DNA of 64,000 nucleotides from Gordonia polyisoprenivorans NBRC 16320 = JCM 10675 (GCF_000241325.1 NZ_BAEI01000025.1:62001-126000); one strand, 5' to 3'. Shown: positions 35,278 through 44,737, numbered from the stretch's first letter. Notes: a model not told the origin generated them from the letters alone. Numbers and translations are program-made.

Positions 35278-36114
35278 TCAGCCCAGGAGATCTCGTGCCA
35301 CCTGGGACACGGTGACCTTACCCTGCGCCTGACCACCCTGGCCCGCAAGGTTGTTCATGATGGCGACGACGAATCGCTGGTTGTCGCCGGCGAATCTGAT
35401 GGAGTTCATCACCGACCCGCCCTGCTCGTCGGACCAGCCGTTCTTGTTGCCGGGCGCCAGATTCGCGGGCAACGACTTGATCCCCCATTGCTGATCCGGT
35501 GCGACGCCGCGCATCTCGCCGATGAGGTAGGCGCGGTCGGTCGGCGCGGTGCGGGTGAGAACGTAGTCGACCAGTCGTGCGAGATCGCGCGGTGTGTCCT
35601 TCTGGAATCCCCAATAGGGATAGAACTCGGTGAATCCTCGCTGCGGCGCCAGCGACGTCATCCCGAACGCGCGGAAGTCACGGTTGAAGGTCTGGTGATC
35701 AGGCCCGGCGAAGGCGAACCAGAGTCGATCGGTCGCCTCGTCGTCGGAGCTGTTGAGCATGGCGTGCATGTCGGCGCGATTGGCGGGCGAGAGCGTGATC
35801 GCACCCGACCTCGCCCGATTCAGCAGGTCGGTGGCGATCGCCAGCTTGATCGTCGACGCCGTCCACACCGGGGTGTCGGCGTTGCGATCTGCGTACGTCG
35901 CGCCGGTGACGCGGTCGATCACCACGATCCCGGTGTGGCCCGGCCGGGTGGCCGCGTAGGCGTCGGCTGCGGTCAGCCGACCCGGTAGCTCGACGGCACG
36001 CGCGGTATCACCCAGAGGTGCGGCGTGTGCTGGTGCTCCGGTGACGGCCACGACCGATGCCGCCACCGCCGAGAGCGCTGCGGCGAGGGCTGTACGAATC
36101 ATGTGTCGACGCAT
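35278..36114 (-). CDS. Secreted serine beta-lactamase-fold hydrolase
   Basis: 278 aa. Signal peptide MRRHMIRTALAAALSAVAAS..., cleavage near AHAAP. The mature part carries the active-site SxxK as STIK (S87, K90) in WTASTIKLAIATDLL, followed by a LNSSDDEATD segment in the place of the SxN loop and KNGW (KxG-like) near the end. These are the three motifs of class A-like beta-lactamases and DD-peptidase-related serine hydrolases. Whether it cleaves beta-lactams cannot be told. The ATG at 36114 gives a normal signal peptide. Confidence 0.78.
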   Translation of the reverse strand: MRRHMIRTALAAALSAVAASVVAVTGAPAHAAPLGDTARAVELPGRLTAADAYAATRPGHTGIVVIDRVTGATYADRNADTPVWTASTIKLAIATDLLNRARSGAITLSPANRADMHAMLNSSDDEATDRLWFAFAGPDHQTFNRDFRAFGMTSLAPQRGFTEFYPYWGFQKDTPRDLARLVDYVLTRTAPTDRAYLIGEMRGVAPDQQWGIKSLPANLAPGNKNGWSDEQGGSVMNSIRFAGDNQRFVVAIMNNLAGQGGQAQGKVTVSQVARDLLG

Positions 36115-36267
36115 GGGCGCCACCGTACGGCACACCTTTCCTCGCGCCCCTCATCGTGCCGGATATGAGGAGAAAAGGTGGTTATAAATCGGAAAAGTCC
36201 GGCGCCCGATCCCTTTTCACGCGCAATTCAGTACGGTAAAAGTTCTTCTGTCTGCTAAGGAGTTCAG

Positions 36268-37920
36268 ATGACCCAGACGAGTGCGAAGCCTGAAGCGGGT
36301 GACAATCGGAACCTGCGCAGAGATGTCGGTTTGATCGGTCTGCTGTTCGCCAGCGTCGGGTCGATCATCGGTAGCGGATGGCTTTTCGGCGCGATGAACG
36401 CCGCGCAGAAGGCCGGTCCCGCGGCGATCATCTCGTGGTCGATCGGTGCGGTCATGATCTTGCTGATCGCACTGACCTTCGCCGAGCTCGGCACCATGTT
36501 CCCGGTCTCCGGTGGTGTTGTTCGCTTCCCGCACATCGCCTTTGGCTCGTTCGCGAGTTACACCAGCGGTTGGATCCTGTGGATCGCGTGCGGCACGGTC
36601 GCGCCGATCGAGGTGGAGGGCGCGCTGCAGTACGCCACCAAGTACGCCGCGTTCACCTCCAAGTCGACGGTCAACGGCGACACGGTGCACACCCTGACCG
36701 GCCTCGGCTACCTCACGGCCGTGGTCCTCCTCGCACTCTTCGTGGTGGTCAACTACATCGGCGTCCGCTGGTTCGCCCGGGTCAACAACGTTCTGGTGTG
36801 GTGGAAGCTCGCGATCATCACCGTCGTCGTGATCGCCTTCCTCGTCACCCAATTCCATCCCAGCAACTTCACCTCCAAGGGCTTCATGCCCAACGGTTGG
36901 GAGGGTGTGTTCACCGCGATCGCCACCTCCGGAATCGTGTTCTCGTTCCTGGGTTTCCGTCAAGGAATCGAACTCGCCGGCGAAACGTCGAATCCCCGAA
37001 AGTACGTGCCCATCGCCGTCATCGGGTCGGTGATCCTCACCGGGATCATCTATGTGGCACTGCAGGTGGCGTTCATCGGCTCTCTCAATCCGCGTGACTT
37101 CATCCACGGATGGGCGACGATGGGGTTCACCAACGACTTCGGTCCGCTCGCCGCGATCGCCACCGCCATCGGACTGGGCTGGCTCGCCACACTGCTCTAC
37201 ATCGACGCGATCGTCTCCCCCGGAGACACCGGATTGATCTACACCACGGTCACCTCACGCGTGTCCTATGCCATGGCGCGCAACGGTAATGCACCGAAGA
37301 TGCTGGCCAAGACGACCAACCGCGGTGTCCCGCTGGTCAGCCTGATCGTCGCCTTCGTCCTCGGTCTGATCATCCTGTTGCCCTTCCCGAGCTGGCAGCA
37401 GCTCGTCGGGTTCATCACCTCGGCGACCGTGCTGTCCTTTGCGGCGGGGCCTGTAGTCGTTGCGGCACTGCGTCGTTCGGACCCCAAGCGCGAACGGCCG
37501 TTCCGCGTGCCCGGCGGTGATGTGATCCCGCTGTTGGCGTTCGTCGCCTCCAACCTCATCGCTATCTGGTCGACATGGACGATCAACCTCAAACTGTTCA
37601 TCGCCGTCCTGATCGGCCTCGTCCTGCTGGCCATCCTGGAGATGGTGTACGACCAGCCGGTCCTCGAGATGCGTTCGGGCTCATGGATGATCCTGTGGCT
37701 GGCCGGTCTCGCCCTGATCTCCTATCTGGCCGGCGATCTCGACAGCAGCGCCGTCCTCGGCTTCTGGTGGGCCAACATCATCACCGTGGTATTCAGCGTC
37801 GTCGTGTTCTATCTCGCCGTGCACTTCCGATTGAACAACACGACAATGGCCGAACACATGGACGCCGTCTTGACCGAGGCCCACGCCGAAGAGCAGGAAC
37901 TCGGGCCCGCGGCGAGCTGA
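36268..37920 (+). CDS. APC-family amino-acid permease
   Basis: 550 aa with about 12-14 membrane helices. The N-terminus reads LIGLLFASVGSIIGSGWLFGA, the GSIIGSGW helix-1 break that binds substrate in the APC superfamily. A cytosolic FRVPGG loop and a charged C-terminal tail follow. Probably imports amino acids or similar cations; substrate unknown. AAGGAG precedes the ATG, and the 150-bp upstream region is unusually AT-rich with TACGGT as a possible -10. It ends 3 bp before a convergent small membrane protein gene. Confidence 0.85.
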   Translation: MTQTSAKPEAGDNRNLRRDVGLIGLLFASVGSIIGSGWLFGAMNAAQKAGPAAIISWSIGAVMILLIALTFAELGTMFPVSGGVVRFPHIAFGSFASYTSGWILWIACGTVAPIEVEGALQYATKYAAFTSKSTVNGDTVHTLTGLGYLTAVVLLALFVVVNYIGVRWFARVNNVLVWWKLAIITVVVIAFLVTQFHPSNFTSKGFMPNGWEGVFTAIATSGIVFSFLGFRQGIELAGETSNPRKYVPIAVIGSVILTGIIYVALQVAFIGSLNPRDFIHGWATMGFTNDFGPLAAIATAIGLGWLATLLYIDAIVSPGDTGLIYTTVTSRVSYAMARNGNAPKMLAKTTNRGVPLVSLIVAFVLGLIILLPFPSWQQLVGFITSATVLSFAAGPVVVAALRRSDPKRERPFRVPGGDVIPLLAFVASNLIAIWSTWTINLKLFIAVLIGLVLLAILEMVYDQPVLEMRSGSWMILWLAGLALISYLAGDLDSSAVLGFWWANIITVVFSVVVFYLAVHFRLNNTTMAEHMDAVLTEAHAEEQELGPAAS

Positions 37921-37923
37921 CGA

Positions 37924-38211
37924 TCAGCCCAGGATCAGCCATCCGAATCGCAGGACGACAGCGGTGACGCCGAAGACCGCCACGGCGAGGAGCCACCGCC
38001 GGGCGAGACGTTCCCGGGTGTCCCTGCCCTGGATGTCCCTGCCCTGGATGTCCCTGCCCTGGATGTCCCTGCCCTGGATGTCACGGTCGCGTCCCGGACG
38101 TTCGCGCAGATAGACGTAGGCGGAGGCGAGCGCACTGAACGCGGCGGCCACACCGACGACGGTGATGACCGTGATCATCACCAGGTCGGTCGTGCCGGCC
38201 GGTTCTCGCAT
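37924..38211 (-). CDS. Small membrane protein with four in-frame GRDIQ repeats
   Basis: 95 aa from the ATG at 38211. Two membrane helices (about 12-32 and 75-93) are separated by a strongly charged loop containing GRDIQ four times in a row. The loop is encoded by a perfect 15-bp tandem repeat, so its length can change by slippage without breaking the frame. No family recognised. It is divergent from PEP synthase (97-bp gap). Confidence 0.6.
   Translation of the reverse strand: MREPAGTTDLVMITVITVVGVAAAFSALASAYVYLRERPGRDRDIQGRDIQGRDIQGRDIQGRDTRERLARRWLLAVAVFGVTAVVLRFGWLILG
38021..38080. repeat. Four-copy 15-bp minisatellite inside the small membrane protein gene
   Basis: TCCCTGCCCTGGATG repeated perfectly four times (38021, 38036, 38051, 38066). 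The unit is a multiple of 3 and encodes GRDIQ on the minus strand. Complete identity of the copies points to recent expansion. Confidence 0.95.
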
Positions 38212-38308
38212 GGCTCTGTCGATCCTACCCAGCACCAACTGGTGTCCTCGGTCCCTAGGCGTCGCCGTCGTCGGCGCGGACGATGGAAGGTGAACGAGGA
38301 GGTCAGCA

Positions 38309-40558
38309 ATGATCCGAGAATTCTCGAACCTTCGACTCGACGATGCCGAGGACGCCGGCGGCAAGGGCGCCAATCTCGGCGAACTGTGCAGCGCCGGACT
38401 GCCGGTGCCACCGGGATTCGTCCTGCTGCGCGACTGCTATCGAGAGTCGATGTCGGTCGCCGGATATGCCGAGGAGCTGGCGTCGAAGCATCGCGACGCC
38501 CTCGCCGCGGTCGCCGACAACGACAAACTCACCGCGCTGTGCAACGAGTTGCAGGAGAAGGTCGGGCTCGCGGGTATCGACCCCCAGGTGCGCGAGGACA
38601 TCCTCGACGCCTATCACCGGCTCGGCGACAACGTGCCGGTCGCGGTGCGCTCGTCGGCCACCGGTGAGGACGGCAAGGATGCCTCGTTCGCCGGCATGAA
38701 CCGCACGCTGACCGACGTCGTCGGCGACATGGCGCTGCTCGACGCGGTGAGCGCGTGCTGGCAGTCGCTGTTCGGCCCCCGGGTCGTCGCCTATCGCGCC
38801 ACAAGGGGATTCACCGACGAGCCCGCCATGGCGGTGGTCGTGCAGCAGATGGTCGCCTCGCAACGGTCCGGGGTGGCGTTCACCGCCGACCCGAGTACTG
38901 GTGCGCGCGACCGCGTCGCCATCGAGGCAGCACTGGGTCTCGGCGAGGTGGTGGTGTCGGGGATGGTGCAACCCGACACCTACATCATCGACAAGTCCAC
39001 CGGCTCCATCCTCGAGACCCACATCGGGCATCAGGACTTCCGCATCGTGCGCGGTACCGACGGCGTCGACCACACCGAAGACCTCGATGAGGATCTCGCG
39101 CAGGCCCGGGTCCTCGACGACGAGACCGTGCGACGGATCGCCGAGCTCGCGCTGGCCGTCGAGGACCATTACGGCTGCCCGCAGGATCTGGAATGGGCGA
39201 TCGATCCCGGCGGCGCGGTGTGGCTGGTACAGGCACGCCCGATCACCACCCTCGGCGCCACCTCGTCGCCACCCGGAACGGTTCTGGCCCAGGGACTCTC
39301 GGCCGCTCCCGGCATCGCCAGCGGGGCGGTCCGCGTTCTGAACTCGCCGGCCGACGGCGGGCAGCTCGCCGATGGTGAGGTGCTGGTCGCGCCGATGACC
39401 AACCCCGATTGGCTGCCGACCCTGCGGCGTGCGGCGGCGATCGTCACCGACGCTGGTGGGATGACCTGTCATGCGGCGATCGTCGCCCGCGAGCTCGGCG
39501 TGCCCTGCGTCGTCGGAGCACGTTCGGCCACAAAGGATCTGCCCGCGGGTGAGGTGGTCACGGTTGACGGTACGCATGGCCAGGTCCGTGCCGGTGTACC
39601 CGAGACCACCGCCACGGTGGCCGTCACGTCGCCGGGCACGCCGACGGTGGCGCGCGCCGAGGTGACCGGGACCCGGATCTATGTGAATCTCGCGATGCCC
39701 GACAGCGCGGAGTCGGTGGCGGCTCTCGACGTCGACGGTGTGGGACTGCTGCGCGCGGAGTTCATCCTCACCGAGGCGCTCTGCGGTCGACATCCGCACG
39801 ATCTCATCGCCAAGGGTGAGAGTGAGACCCTGGTGGATGCACTGGTGAGTTCGGTGGGCCGCATCGCGACGGCGTTCGCGCCGCGTCCAGTCATCTACCG
39901 CGCCACCGATTTTCGCAGTAACGAGTTCCGTACCCTGCGCGGCGGCGAGGAGTACGAGCCGGTCGAGCACAATCCGATGATCGGCTATCGCGGCTGCTTC
40001 CGCTATATCAAGGAACCCGAGTTGTTCGGTCTCGAGCTCGAAGCGCTGGCCCGTATCCGCGACACCGCACCGAATCTCGGGCTGATGATCCCGTTCGTGC
40101 GGACGAAATGGGAGCTCGAGGAATGCCTTTCGCTGATCGACGCCAGTCGTCTCGGACACCAGCGAGGGCTGAAGCGGTGGGTGATGGCCGAGGTACCCTC
40201 GGTGGTTCACTGGCTACCGGAGTACGTCGGGATGGGGATCGACGGGGTGTCCATCGGCAGCAACGACCTGACCCAGTTGATGCTCGGCGTCGACCGTGAC
40301 TCGGAGATCTGCGCAGAGGTGTTCGACGAGTCCGATCCCGCGGTACTCGACGCGATCGGCCAGATCATCTCCACCGGGCGGCGTCTGGGCATCACCACGT
40401 CGCTGTGCGGGCAGGCTCCGTCGACGAAACCCGAATTCGCCCAACGCCTCGTCGAACTCGGGATCACGTCGGTGTCGGTGAACCCCGACGCCGTTGACGC
40501 GACCAGACGAGCGGTCGCCGCGGCGGAACGGCGGTTGTTGTTGGCAGCGGCACGCTGA
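38309..40558 (+). CDS. ppsA: Phosphoenolpyruvate synthase
   Basis: 749 aa, close to the usual 790-800. N-terminal ATP-grasp domain with KGANLGEL (19-26) and VRSSATGEDGKDASFAGM; central phosphohistidine domain GGMTCHAAIVARELGVPCVVG with the catalytic His; C-terminal PEP/pyruvate barrel with GSNDLTQLMLGVDRD and the catalytic Cys in TSLCGQAPS. Converts pyruvate and ATP to PEP, AMP and phosphate for gluconeogenesis. GAGGAGG lies about 10 nt before the ATG. A PEP-synthase-like enzyme with another acceptor is possible, but all key residues of PpsA are here. Confidence 0.9.
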   Translation: MIREFSNLRLDDAEDAGGKGANLGELCSAGLPVPPGFVLLRDCYRESMSVAGYAEELASKHRDALAAVADNDKLTALCNELQEKVGLAGIDPQVREDILDAYHRLGDNVPVAVRSSATGEDGKDASFAGMNRTLTDVVGDMALLDAVSACWQSLFGPRVVAYRATRGFTDEPAMAVVVQQMVASQRSGVAFTADPSTGARDRVAIEAALGLGEVVVSGMVQPDTYIIDKSTGSILETHIGHQDFRIVRGTDGVDHTEDLDEDLAQARVLDDETVRRIAELALAVEDHYGCPQDLEWAIDPGGAVWLVQARPITTLGATSSPPGTVLAQGLSAAPGIASGAVRVLNSPADGGQLADGEVLVAPMTNPDWLPTLRRAAAIVTDAGGMTCHAAIVARELGVPCVVGARSATKDLPAGEVVTVDGTHGQVRAGVPETTATVAVTSPGTPTVARAEVTGTRIYVNLAMPDSAESVAALDVDGVGLLRAEFILTEALCGRHPHDLIAKGESETLVDALVSSVGRIATAFAPRPVIYRATDFRSNEFRTLRGGEEYEPVEHNPMIGYRGCFRYIKEPELFGLELEALARIRDTAPNLGLMIPFVRTKWELEECLSLIDASRLGHQRGLKRWVMAEVPSVVHWLPEYVGMGIDGVSIGSNDLTQLMLGVDRDSEICAEVFDESDPAVLDAIGQIISTGRRLGITTSLCGQAPSTKPEFAQRLVELGITSVSVNPDAVDATRRAVAAAERRLLLAAAR

Positions 40559-40870
40559 CGAGGACGGCCGACGAACCGCCCTCGGGGGGTCACCGCGAGC
40601 GCCTCCTCGAGGAGTGCGGCCCCCTCAACCGGGCAGTGATGTGGTGATGGCGGTTGTCTCGGCCGCGGAGAGGGTGGTTGCCCGGCTGCAGAATGGTCAG
40701 AGGAGCGACGCCGGGGTCCAGGTGGGCCAGTCGGGTTCGCCGACGGGTATCCCACACAGCGATACACCTGGTAGCGGCGAGAAAATGGTCCTTGAGCCTT
40801 TGCGAAGACCACATCGCCCGGGAATCGACGCGATGAGCCGCTAGGGTGGGCCACATCCGAGAGGAGGCCC
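40559..40870. other. Intergenic region without a recognisable gene
   Basis: 312 bp between ppsA and the LURP-one-like gene. No protein with family features is visible in any frame. GAGAGGAGG just before 40871 is the ribosome-binding site of the next gene. I see no RNA gene or clear hairpin terminator. Confidence 0.6.
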
Positions 40871-41368
40871 ATGTCCACGCTCTACATCAAGCAGAAGATG
40901 CTCTCGCCGAGCGGCAAGTTCACCGTGCTCGATCAGGCCCAGCAACCGCGATACCTTGTCAGCGGCAGCTTCATGAAGATCCCCAAGAGCTTCACCATCA
41001 CCGACACCTTCGACCGGCCGGTTGCCGAGATCACCAAGGCGGTGTTCAGCTTTCAGCCGAGGTTCACAGTCGAGATGAACGGTCAATTGGTGGCGACGAT
41101 CCGCAAGGAGTTCAGCTTTTTCAAGCCCCGCTACACCATCGACGGTGCCGGCCTCGACGTCTCCGGCGATTGGTGGGACATGAATTTCAGCGTCCTGCGC
41201 GGCGGGCAGCCGGTCGCCACGATTCACCGAAAGCTGTTGAGCTGGGCGGACACCTACGAGGTCGAGGTGCTCGACGAGACGCTTGAGGCGACGATCATCT
41301 CGCTGGTGGTCGCGATCGATCGGGTGCGCGCCGACAGCGACGGCGCAAACGCCTCAGCCACGTTCTGA
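40871..41368 (+). CDS. LURP-one-related/YxjI-like protein
   Basis: 165 aa, predicted as a curved beta-barrel around one buried helix. Repeating strand pairs such as FTVLDQAQQPRYLVSGSF, KSFTITDTFDRPVAEITKAVF and FFKPRYTIDGAGLDVSGDWW are the tubby-like LURP-one/YxjI pattern. Function unknown; in other organisms the fold binds lipids or acts as a scaffold. Strong GAGAGGAGG site before the ATG. Ends in a 15-bp overlap with the convergent TetR gene. Confidence 0.75.
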   Translation: MSTLYIKQKMLSPSGKFTVLDQAQQPRYLVSGSFMKIPKSFTITDTFDRPVAEITKAVFSFQPRFTVEMNGQLVATIRKEFSFFKPRYTIDGAGLDVSGDWWDMNFSVLRGGQPVATIHRKLLSWADTYEVEVLDETLEATIISLVVAIDRVRADSDGANASATF

Positions 41369-41962
41369 GGTCACCAACGGCCAGAAGATGTCGTCGACGA
41401 TCGAGTCGATGCGATCGTCGCCGACCCGCTCGAGGCGCATCAGCAGATCGTGCCGCATCAGGTCGAATGGCAGGTCGAGCACCGACTGCGGCACGTGGTC
41501 GAGGTCGATCTCGCCACGCTCGGCGGCCCGGGCGAAGATGTCGGCGGCGCGGGTGTTTCCGGCACCGTGCAGCATCTGCTCGCGAATCGCGGCGGGGGTG
41601 TATCCGGAACTGTCATGGAGTCCGGCGAAGGCCGCGCTGACAACGGCGAGCATGCCCGAGCGCGCGTCGTTCATGGTGTGGAGCAATTGCCGGATGTCTT
41701 CGCGCAGGCTGCCGGTGTCGGGGGTTTCGGCGGGAGTGTTGGCGGCGTAGTCGGTGAGAGCGGCCAACACCATATCGTCCTTGTTGGGCCATCGGCGGTA
41801 GAGCACGCCGACGCCGGTCTTCGCGCGCGCGGCGACCGATTCCATGGTCAGTCTGGCGAATCCGACGTCGACCAGCTCGTCCCACGCGGCCTGCAGCAAG
41901 GCCTGTTCCAACTCGGGCCCACGACGACGCCGCCGTGGGGTCTCGGTGCGCTCGGCCGTCAT
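41354..41962 (-). CDS. TetR-family regulator of the DHA2 exporter
   Basis: 202 aa from the ATG at 41962. DNA-binding part about 15-65 (ALLQAAWDELVDVGFARLTMESVAARAKTGVGVLYRRWPNKDDMVLAAL) and a variable ligand domain. Divergent from a 14-helix drug exporter 106 bp away, with a strong inverted repeat between them, the classical QacR/TetR-type arrangement for drug-induced efflux. Confidence 0.88.
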   Translation of the reverse strand: MTAERTETPRRRRRGPELEQALLQAAWDELVDVGFARLTMESVAARAKTGVGVLYRRWPNKDDMVLAALTDYAANTPAETPDTGSLREDIRQLLHTMNDARSGMLAVVSAAFAGLHDSSGYTPAAIREQMLHGAGNTRAADIFARAAERGEIDLDHVPQSVLDLPFDLMRHDLLMRLERVGDDRIDSIVDDIFWPLVTSERG

Positions 41963-41988
41963 GCGGCCATCGTAGTCACCTTCGATCA

Positions 41989-42012
41989 ATAAGGAAGGTT
42001 TACATTCCTTAT
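41989..42012. promoter_or_regulatory. TetR operator at the exporter promoter
   Basis: ATAAGGAA-N8-TTCCTTAT: perfect 8-bp arms. A third half-site ATAAGGAA lies at 42030-42037, so a second dimer could bind. The site lies between the divergent regulator and exporter genes. Confidence 0.7.
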
Positions 42013-42068
42013 CTTGGCGCGTAGCGTCCATAAGGAATGGATTCTTCTCTTAAAGACGGGAGGTCGTG

Positions 42069-43472
42069 ATGACCACGACCGACACACCACTTGACGACAA
42101 GATCGACCCGCAGGTGCTCAAAACGGCGATGGTCCTCGTCGTCGGCGCCCTTGCCGTGGTCTTCGACACCACCATCGTCAGCGTCGCACTACACCAACTG
42201 GCCGTCGACCTACACGCATCGGTCACCACCATCCAATGGGTGATGACGGGTTACCTTCTCGCACTTGGTATTGCAGTGCCGCTGAGCACATGGGCGCTGG
42301 CCCGGTTCGGCGGGAAACGCGTGTGGATGGTCTCCCTCGCGGTGTTCCTGATCGGCTCCATCGGCTCAAGTCTCGCGTGGAGTGCCGGCGCCCTCATCGG
42401 ATGGCGGGTGCTGCAGGGACTCGGCGGCGGACTGATGTTGCCGGTGATGACGACCATGATCATGCAAGCAGCCGCCGGACGCGCCATCGGGCGCACGGTC
42501 ACCTGGGTGGCACTACCCGCATTGCTCGGCCCCATCCTCGGACCGCTGGTCGGTGGCCTCATCATTAGTCAGCTGAGCTGGCGGTACATGTTCTGGGTCA
42601 ACGTCCCATTCTGTCTCATCGGCTTGTTCCTCGCGTGGCGGTACCTCGAGAAAGAGCCGACGCCGCAGCAGTTTCCGCGTCTGGACGTCTGGGGTCTGGT
42701 CGCCTTCGCCCCGGGCATCGCGTGCGTGATCCTCGCGTTGTCGAACGCGGGCGGCGAGGCCGGATTCGCACACGCCGACGTCCTCGTGCCCCTGACCGTG
42801 GGCGTCGTCGCCCTGATCGTCTTCGCCCTCCACGCATTGCGAACGTCCTTACCGCTCATCGATATTCGCCTGCTGGCCACGCGATCGGTCGGCTCTTCGT
42901 CGACGGTGATGTTCTTGTCGGGATTCGCCCTGTACGGAGCAATGCTGGTGCTTCCGCTGTTCTATCAGGAGGCTCGCGGCGCCTCCGCGCTGATGGCGGG
43001 AATCATGCTGGTACCACAAGGAATCGGCACCTTGCTGAGCCGGCAGATCGCCGGTCCGCTCACCGATACGATCGGCGCCCGGATGATCGCCACCGTCGGT
43101 TTCCTGATCACGGCGGCGGCAACCATCCCGTTCTGCTTCGCCGACGCGCACAGCAACGCCTGGGTGCTCGCGGCGTTCCTGGTGGTGCGCGGCATCGGAC
43201 TCGGCGCCATCACGATGCCCGTGATGACCGCGTCCTACGTGGGTCTCGGCCGCGATGCCATCGCGCACTCCAGCGTGCTCACCCGGACCACCCAGCAACT
43301 CGGCGGATCATTCGGGACCTCGGTGCTCGCCGTGCTCCTGACCTCCCAGGGATTTCACGCCGCATTCTGGTGGGCAACGGGTTTCGCCTTGGCGGCCACC
43401 GTGCTGTGCGTCTGGCTCCCCGGGCGCAAGGAGGTTCTCGAAGCAGCTGCGGCGGCCCGTCGGTCAGCGTGA
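42069..43472 (+). CDS. DHA2-family MFS drug exporter
   Basis: 467 aa, about 14 membrane helices. Helix 1 contains DTTIVSVALHQL, the DHA2 D1-type motif; motif A is present as STWALARFGGKRVW; motif C as GPILGPLVGGLI. DHA2 proteins (EmrB/QacA kind) expel drugs and toxic compounds in exchange for protons. The ATG at 42069 is preferred because GGGAGG lies 5 nt upstream; a GTG one codon earlier is possible. Probably induced through the divergent TetR protein. Confidence 0.88.
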   Translation: MTTTDTPLDDKIDPQVLKTAMVLVVGALAVVFDTTIVSVALHQLAVDLHASVTTIQWVMTGYLLALGIAVPLSTWALARFGGKRVWMVSLAVFLIGSIGSSLAWSAGALIGWRVLQGLGGGLMLPVMTTMIMQAAAGRAIGRTVTWVALPALLGPILGPLVGGLIISQLSWRYMFWVNVPFCLIGLFLAWRYLEKEPTPQQFPRLDVWGLVAFAPGIACVILALSNAGGEAGFAHADVLVPLTVGVVALIVFALHALRTSLPLIDIRLLATRSVGSSSTVMFLSGFALYGAMLVLPLFYQEARGASALMAGIMLVPQGIGTLLSRQIAGPLTDTIGARMIATVGFLITAAATIPFCFADAHSNAWVLAAFLVVRGIGLGAITMPVMTASYVGLGRDAIAHSSVLTRTTQQLGGSFGTSVLAVLLTSQGFHAAFWWATGFALAATVLCVWLPGRKEVLEAAAAARRSA

Positions 43473-43667
43473 TGATCAGACGTCCTGCGGTTGACCGGGC
43501 TGGTTGAGGTGCGCTATCAGTCGCGGTTTACCACCAGCCCCGCCACCAATGCCCTGGCCGTCTTCGACACCGCGGTCCGGCGCGCTGGCCCGCAGATCCG
43601 GCGCCGATACCGTTCACCGCCGCCGCCTGCGAGCGAGCCGGCATCGGTGTGGTGCGGGTGCCCTGAA

Positions 43668-43703
43668 CTCCCCTGCTACTCCGGGCTCCCCCGCTACTCC
43701 GGG
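43668..43703. repeat. Two-copy 18-bp direct repeat across the alcohol dehydrogenase stop
   Basis: CTCCCCTGCTACTCCGGG (43668-43685) and CTCCCCCGCTACTCCGGG (43686-43703), one mismatch. The second copy contains the last codons and stop (43694-43696) of the minus-strand dehydrogenase gene, so the gene end has been duplicated. Confidence 0.85.
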
Positions 43704-44737
43704 ACCACCACGGCACGCCCGCGCAGATCGTTCGCCGCGAGCTTGCGGTAGGCATCGAGGGCGTTGTCGAGGGTGAAGCGCTCCACCGCAACATCGAGCA
43801 CACCGTCGCGCGCCAGGTCGAGCACCTCCATGAGTTCGTCGCGGGCACCCCAGTAAGGGGCCCGCACCGACACCTCGTAGGGCTGGGCGAAGATGCCCAC
43901 CTTGGCCGTGGCCACCCCGTCTCCGAGTCCGACGATGGTCACATCACCCATCGCGCCGACCACACCCATCGCGGTGTCGATGGTCGGCTGGTATCCGACG
44001 AAGTCGAAAACAGCGGTGGCACCGTCGCTTCCGGTGATCTTGCGGACATTGGCGATGGCATCGGCGTCACTGAGGACTGCCTCATGCGCGCCGACCTCCT
44101 TGGCGAAGGCGAGCTTCTCCTCGGTCACGTCGAGCGCGATGATCCGGGAGGGGGTGAGGTGACGCAGCATCTGGATCGCGACGTGGCCGAGCCCGCCGGA
44201 ACCGATCACCACCGCCGTCGTGCCGCCGACGAGCTTGCTCAGCGACGGCTTGATCGCGTGATACGGCGTCAGGCCGGCGTCGGTGAGCGGGACGGTGGTC
44301 ACCGGATCCAGGTCACCGATCGGAACGAGATGCCGCGCGTCGTCGACGATGAGGTACTCGGCCATCGCGCCATCGGTGCCCAGTCCGGGCGGGGTGATCC
44401 CCAATTCGATTGCACGCGAACAGTAGTTCTCCAGCCCTCGAGCACAGAAGTGGCACACCCCACATCCCCACGGGCCGTAGACCGCGACGGCGGTGCCCTC
44501 GGTCACCGACGAGACCCCCTGTCCCACTTCGGCAACGACGCCGACCCCTTCATGACCGAGGGTCATCGGCAGGGGATACGGGAAGTTCTCCGCCGGCATG
44601 TTGAGAACGAAGTCGTCGGAGTGGCAGGCGCCCGCTGCGGTGACCTTGAGCAGTACCTGCCCGGGGCCGGGCGCCGGCTTGCTCACCTCACGGAGTTCGG
44701 GCTCGGCACCGGGCTTGATCATCTGGACGGCCTTCAT
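43694..44737 (-). CDS. Zinc-dependent alcohol dehydrogenase
   Basis: 347 aa medium-chain dehydrogenase. Catalytic zinc ligands in GACHSDD (about 37-40) and LGHEG (about 60-63); structural zinc site CGVCHFCARGLENYC; NAD(P)-binding GSGGLGHVAIQ near residue 175. Oxidises alcohols or reduces aldehydes; the substrate range is not readable. The ATG at 44737 is preceded by a weak AAAGG. It is one of few single-gene units in this stretch. Confidence 0.87.
   Translation of the reverse strand: MKAVQMIKPGAEPELREVSKPAPGPGQVLLKVTAAGACHSDDFVLNMPAENFPYPLPMTLGHEGVGVVAEVGQGVSSVTEGTAVAVYGPWGCGVCHFCARGLENYCSRAIELGITPPGLGTDGAMAEYLIVDDARHLVPIGDLDPVTTVPLTDAGLTPYHAIKPSLSKLVGGTTAVVIGSGGLGHVAIQMLRHLTPSRIIALDVTEEKLAFAKEVGAHEAVLSDADAIANVRKITGSDGATAVFDFVGYQPTIDTAMGVVGAMGDVTIVGLGDGVATAKVGIFAQPYEVSVRAPYWGARDELMEVLDLARDGVLDVAVERFTLDNALDAYRKLAANDLRGRAVVVPE

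Noticed and set aside
38021-38080. CRISPR array
   Set aside because: The units are adjoining 15-bp repeats with no spacers and lie inside a gene.
38303-40210. A 635-codon open frame on the minus strand
   Set aside because: It is the antisense of ppsA, whose catalytic motifs are all intact on the plus strand.
43473-43667. Possible small gene between the DHA2 exporter and the alcohol dehydrogenase
   Set aside because: No frame shows a start with ribosome-binding site and family-like sequence; codon use is irregular.
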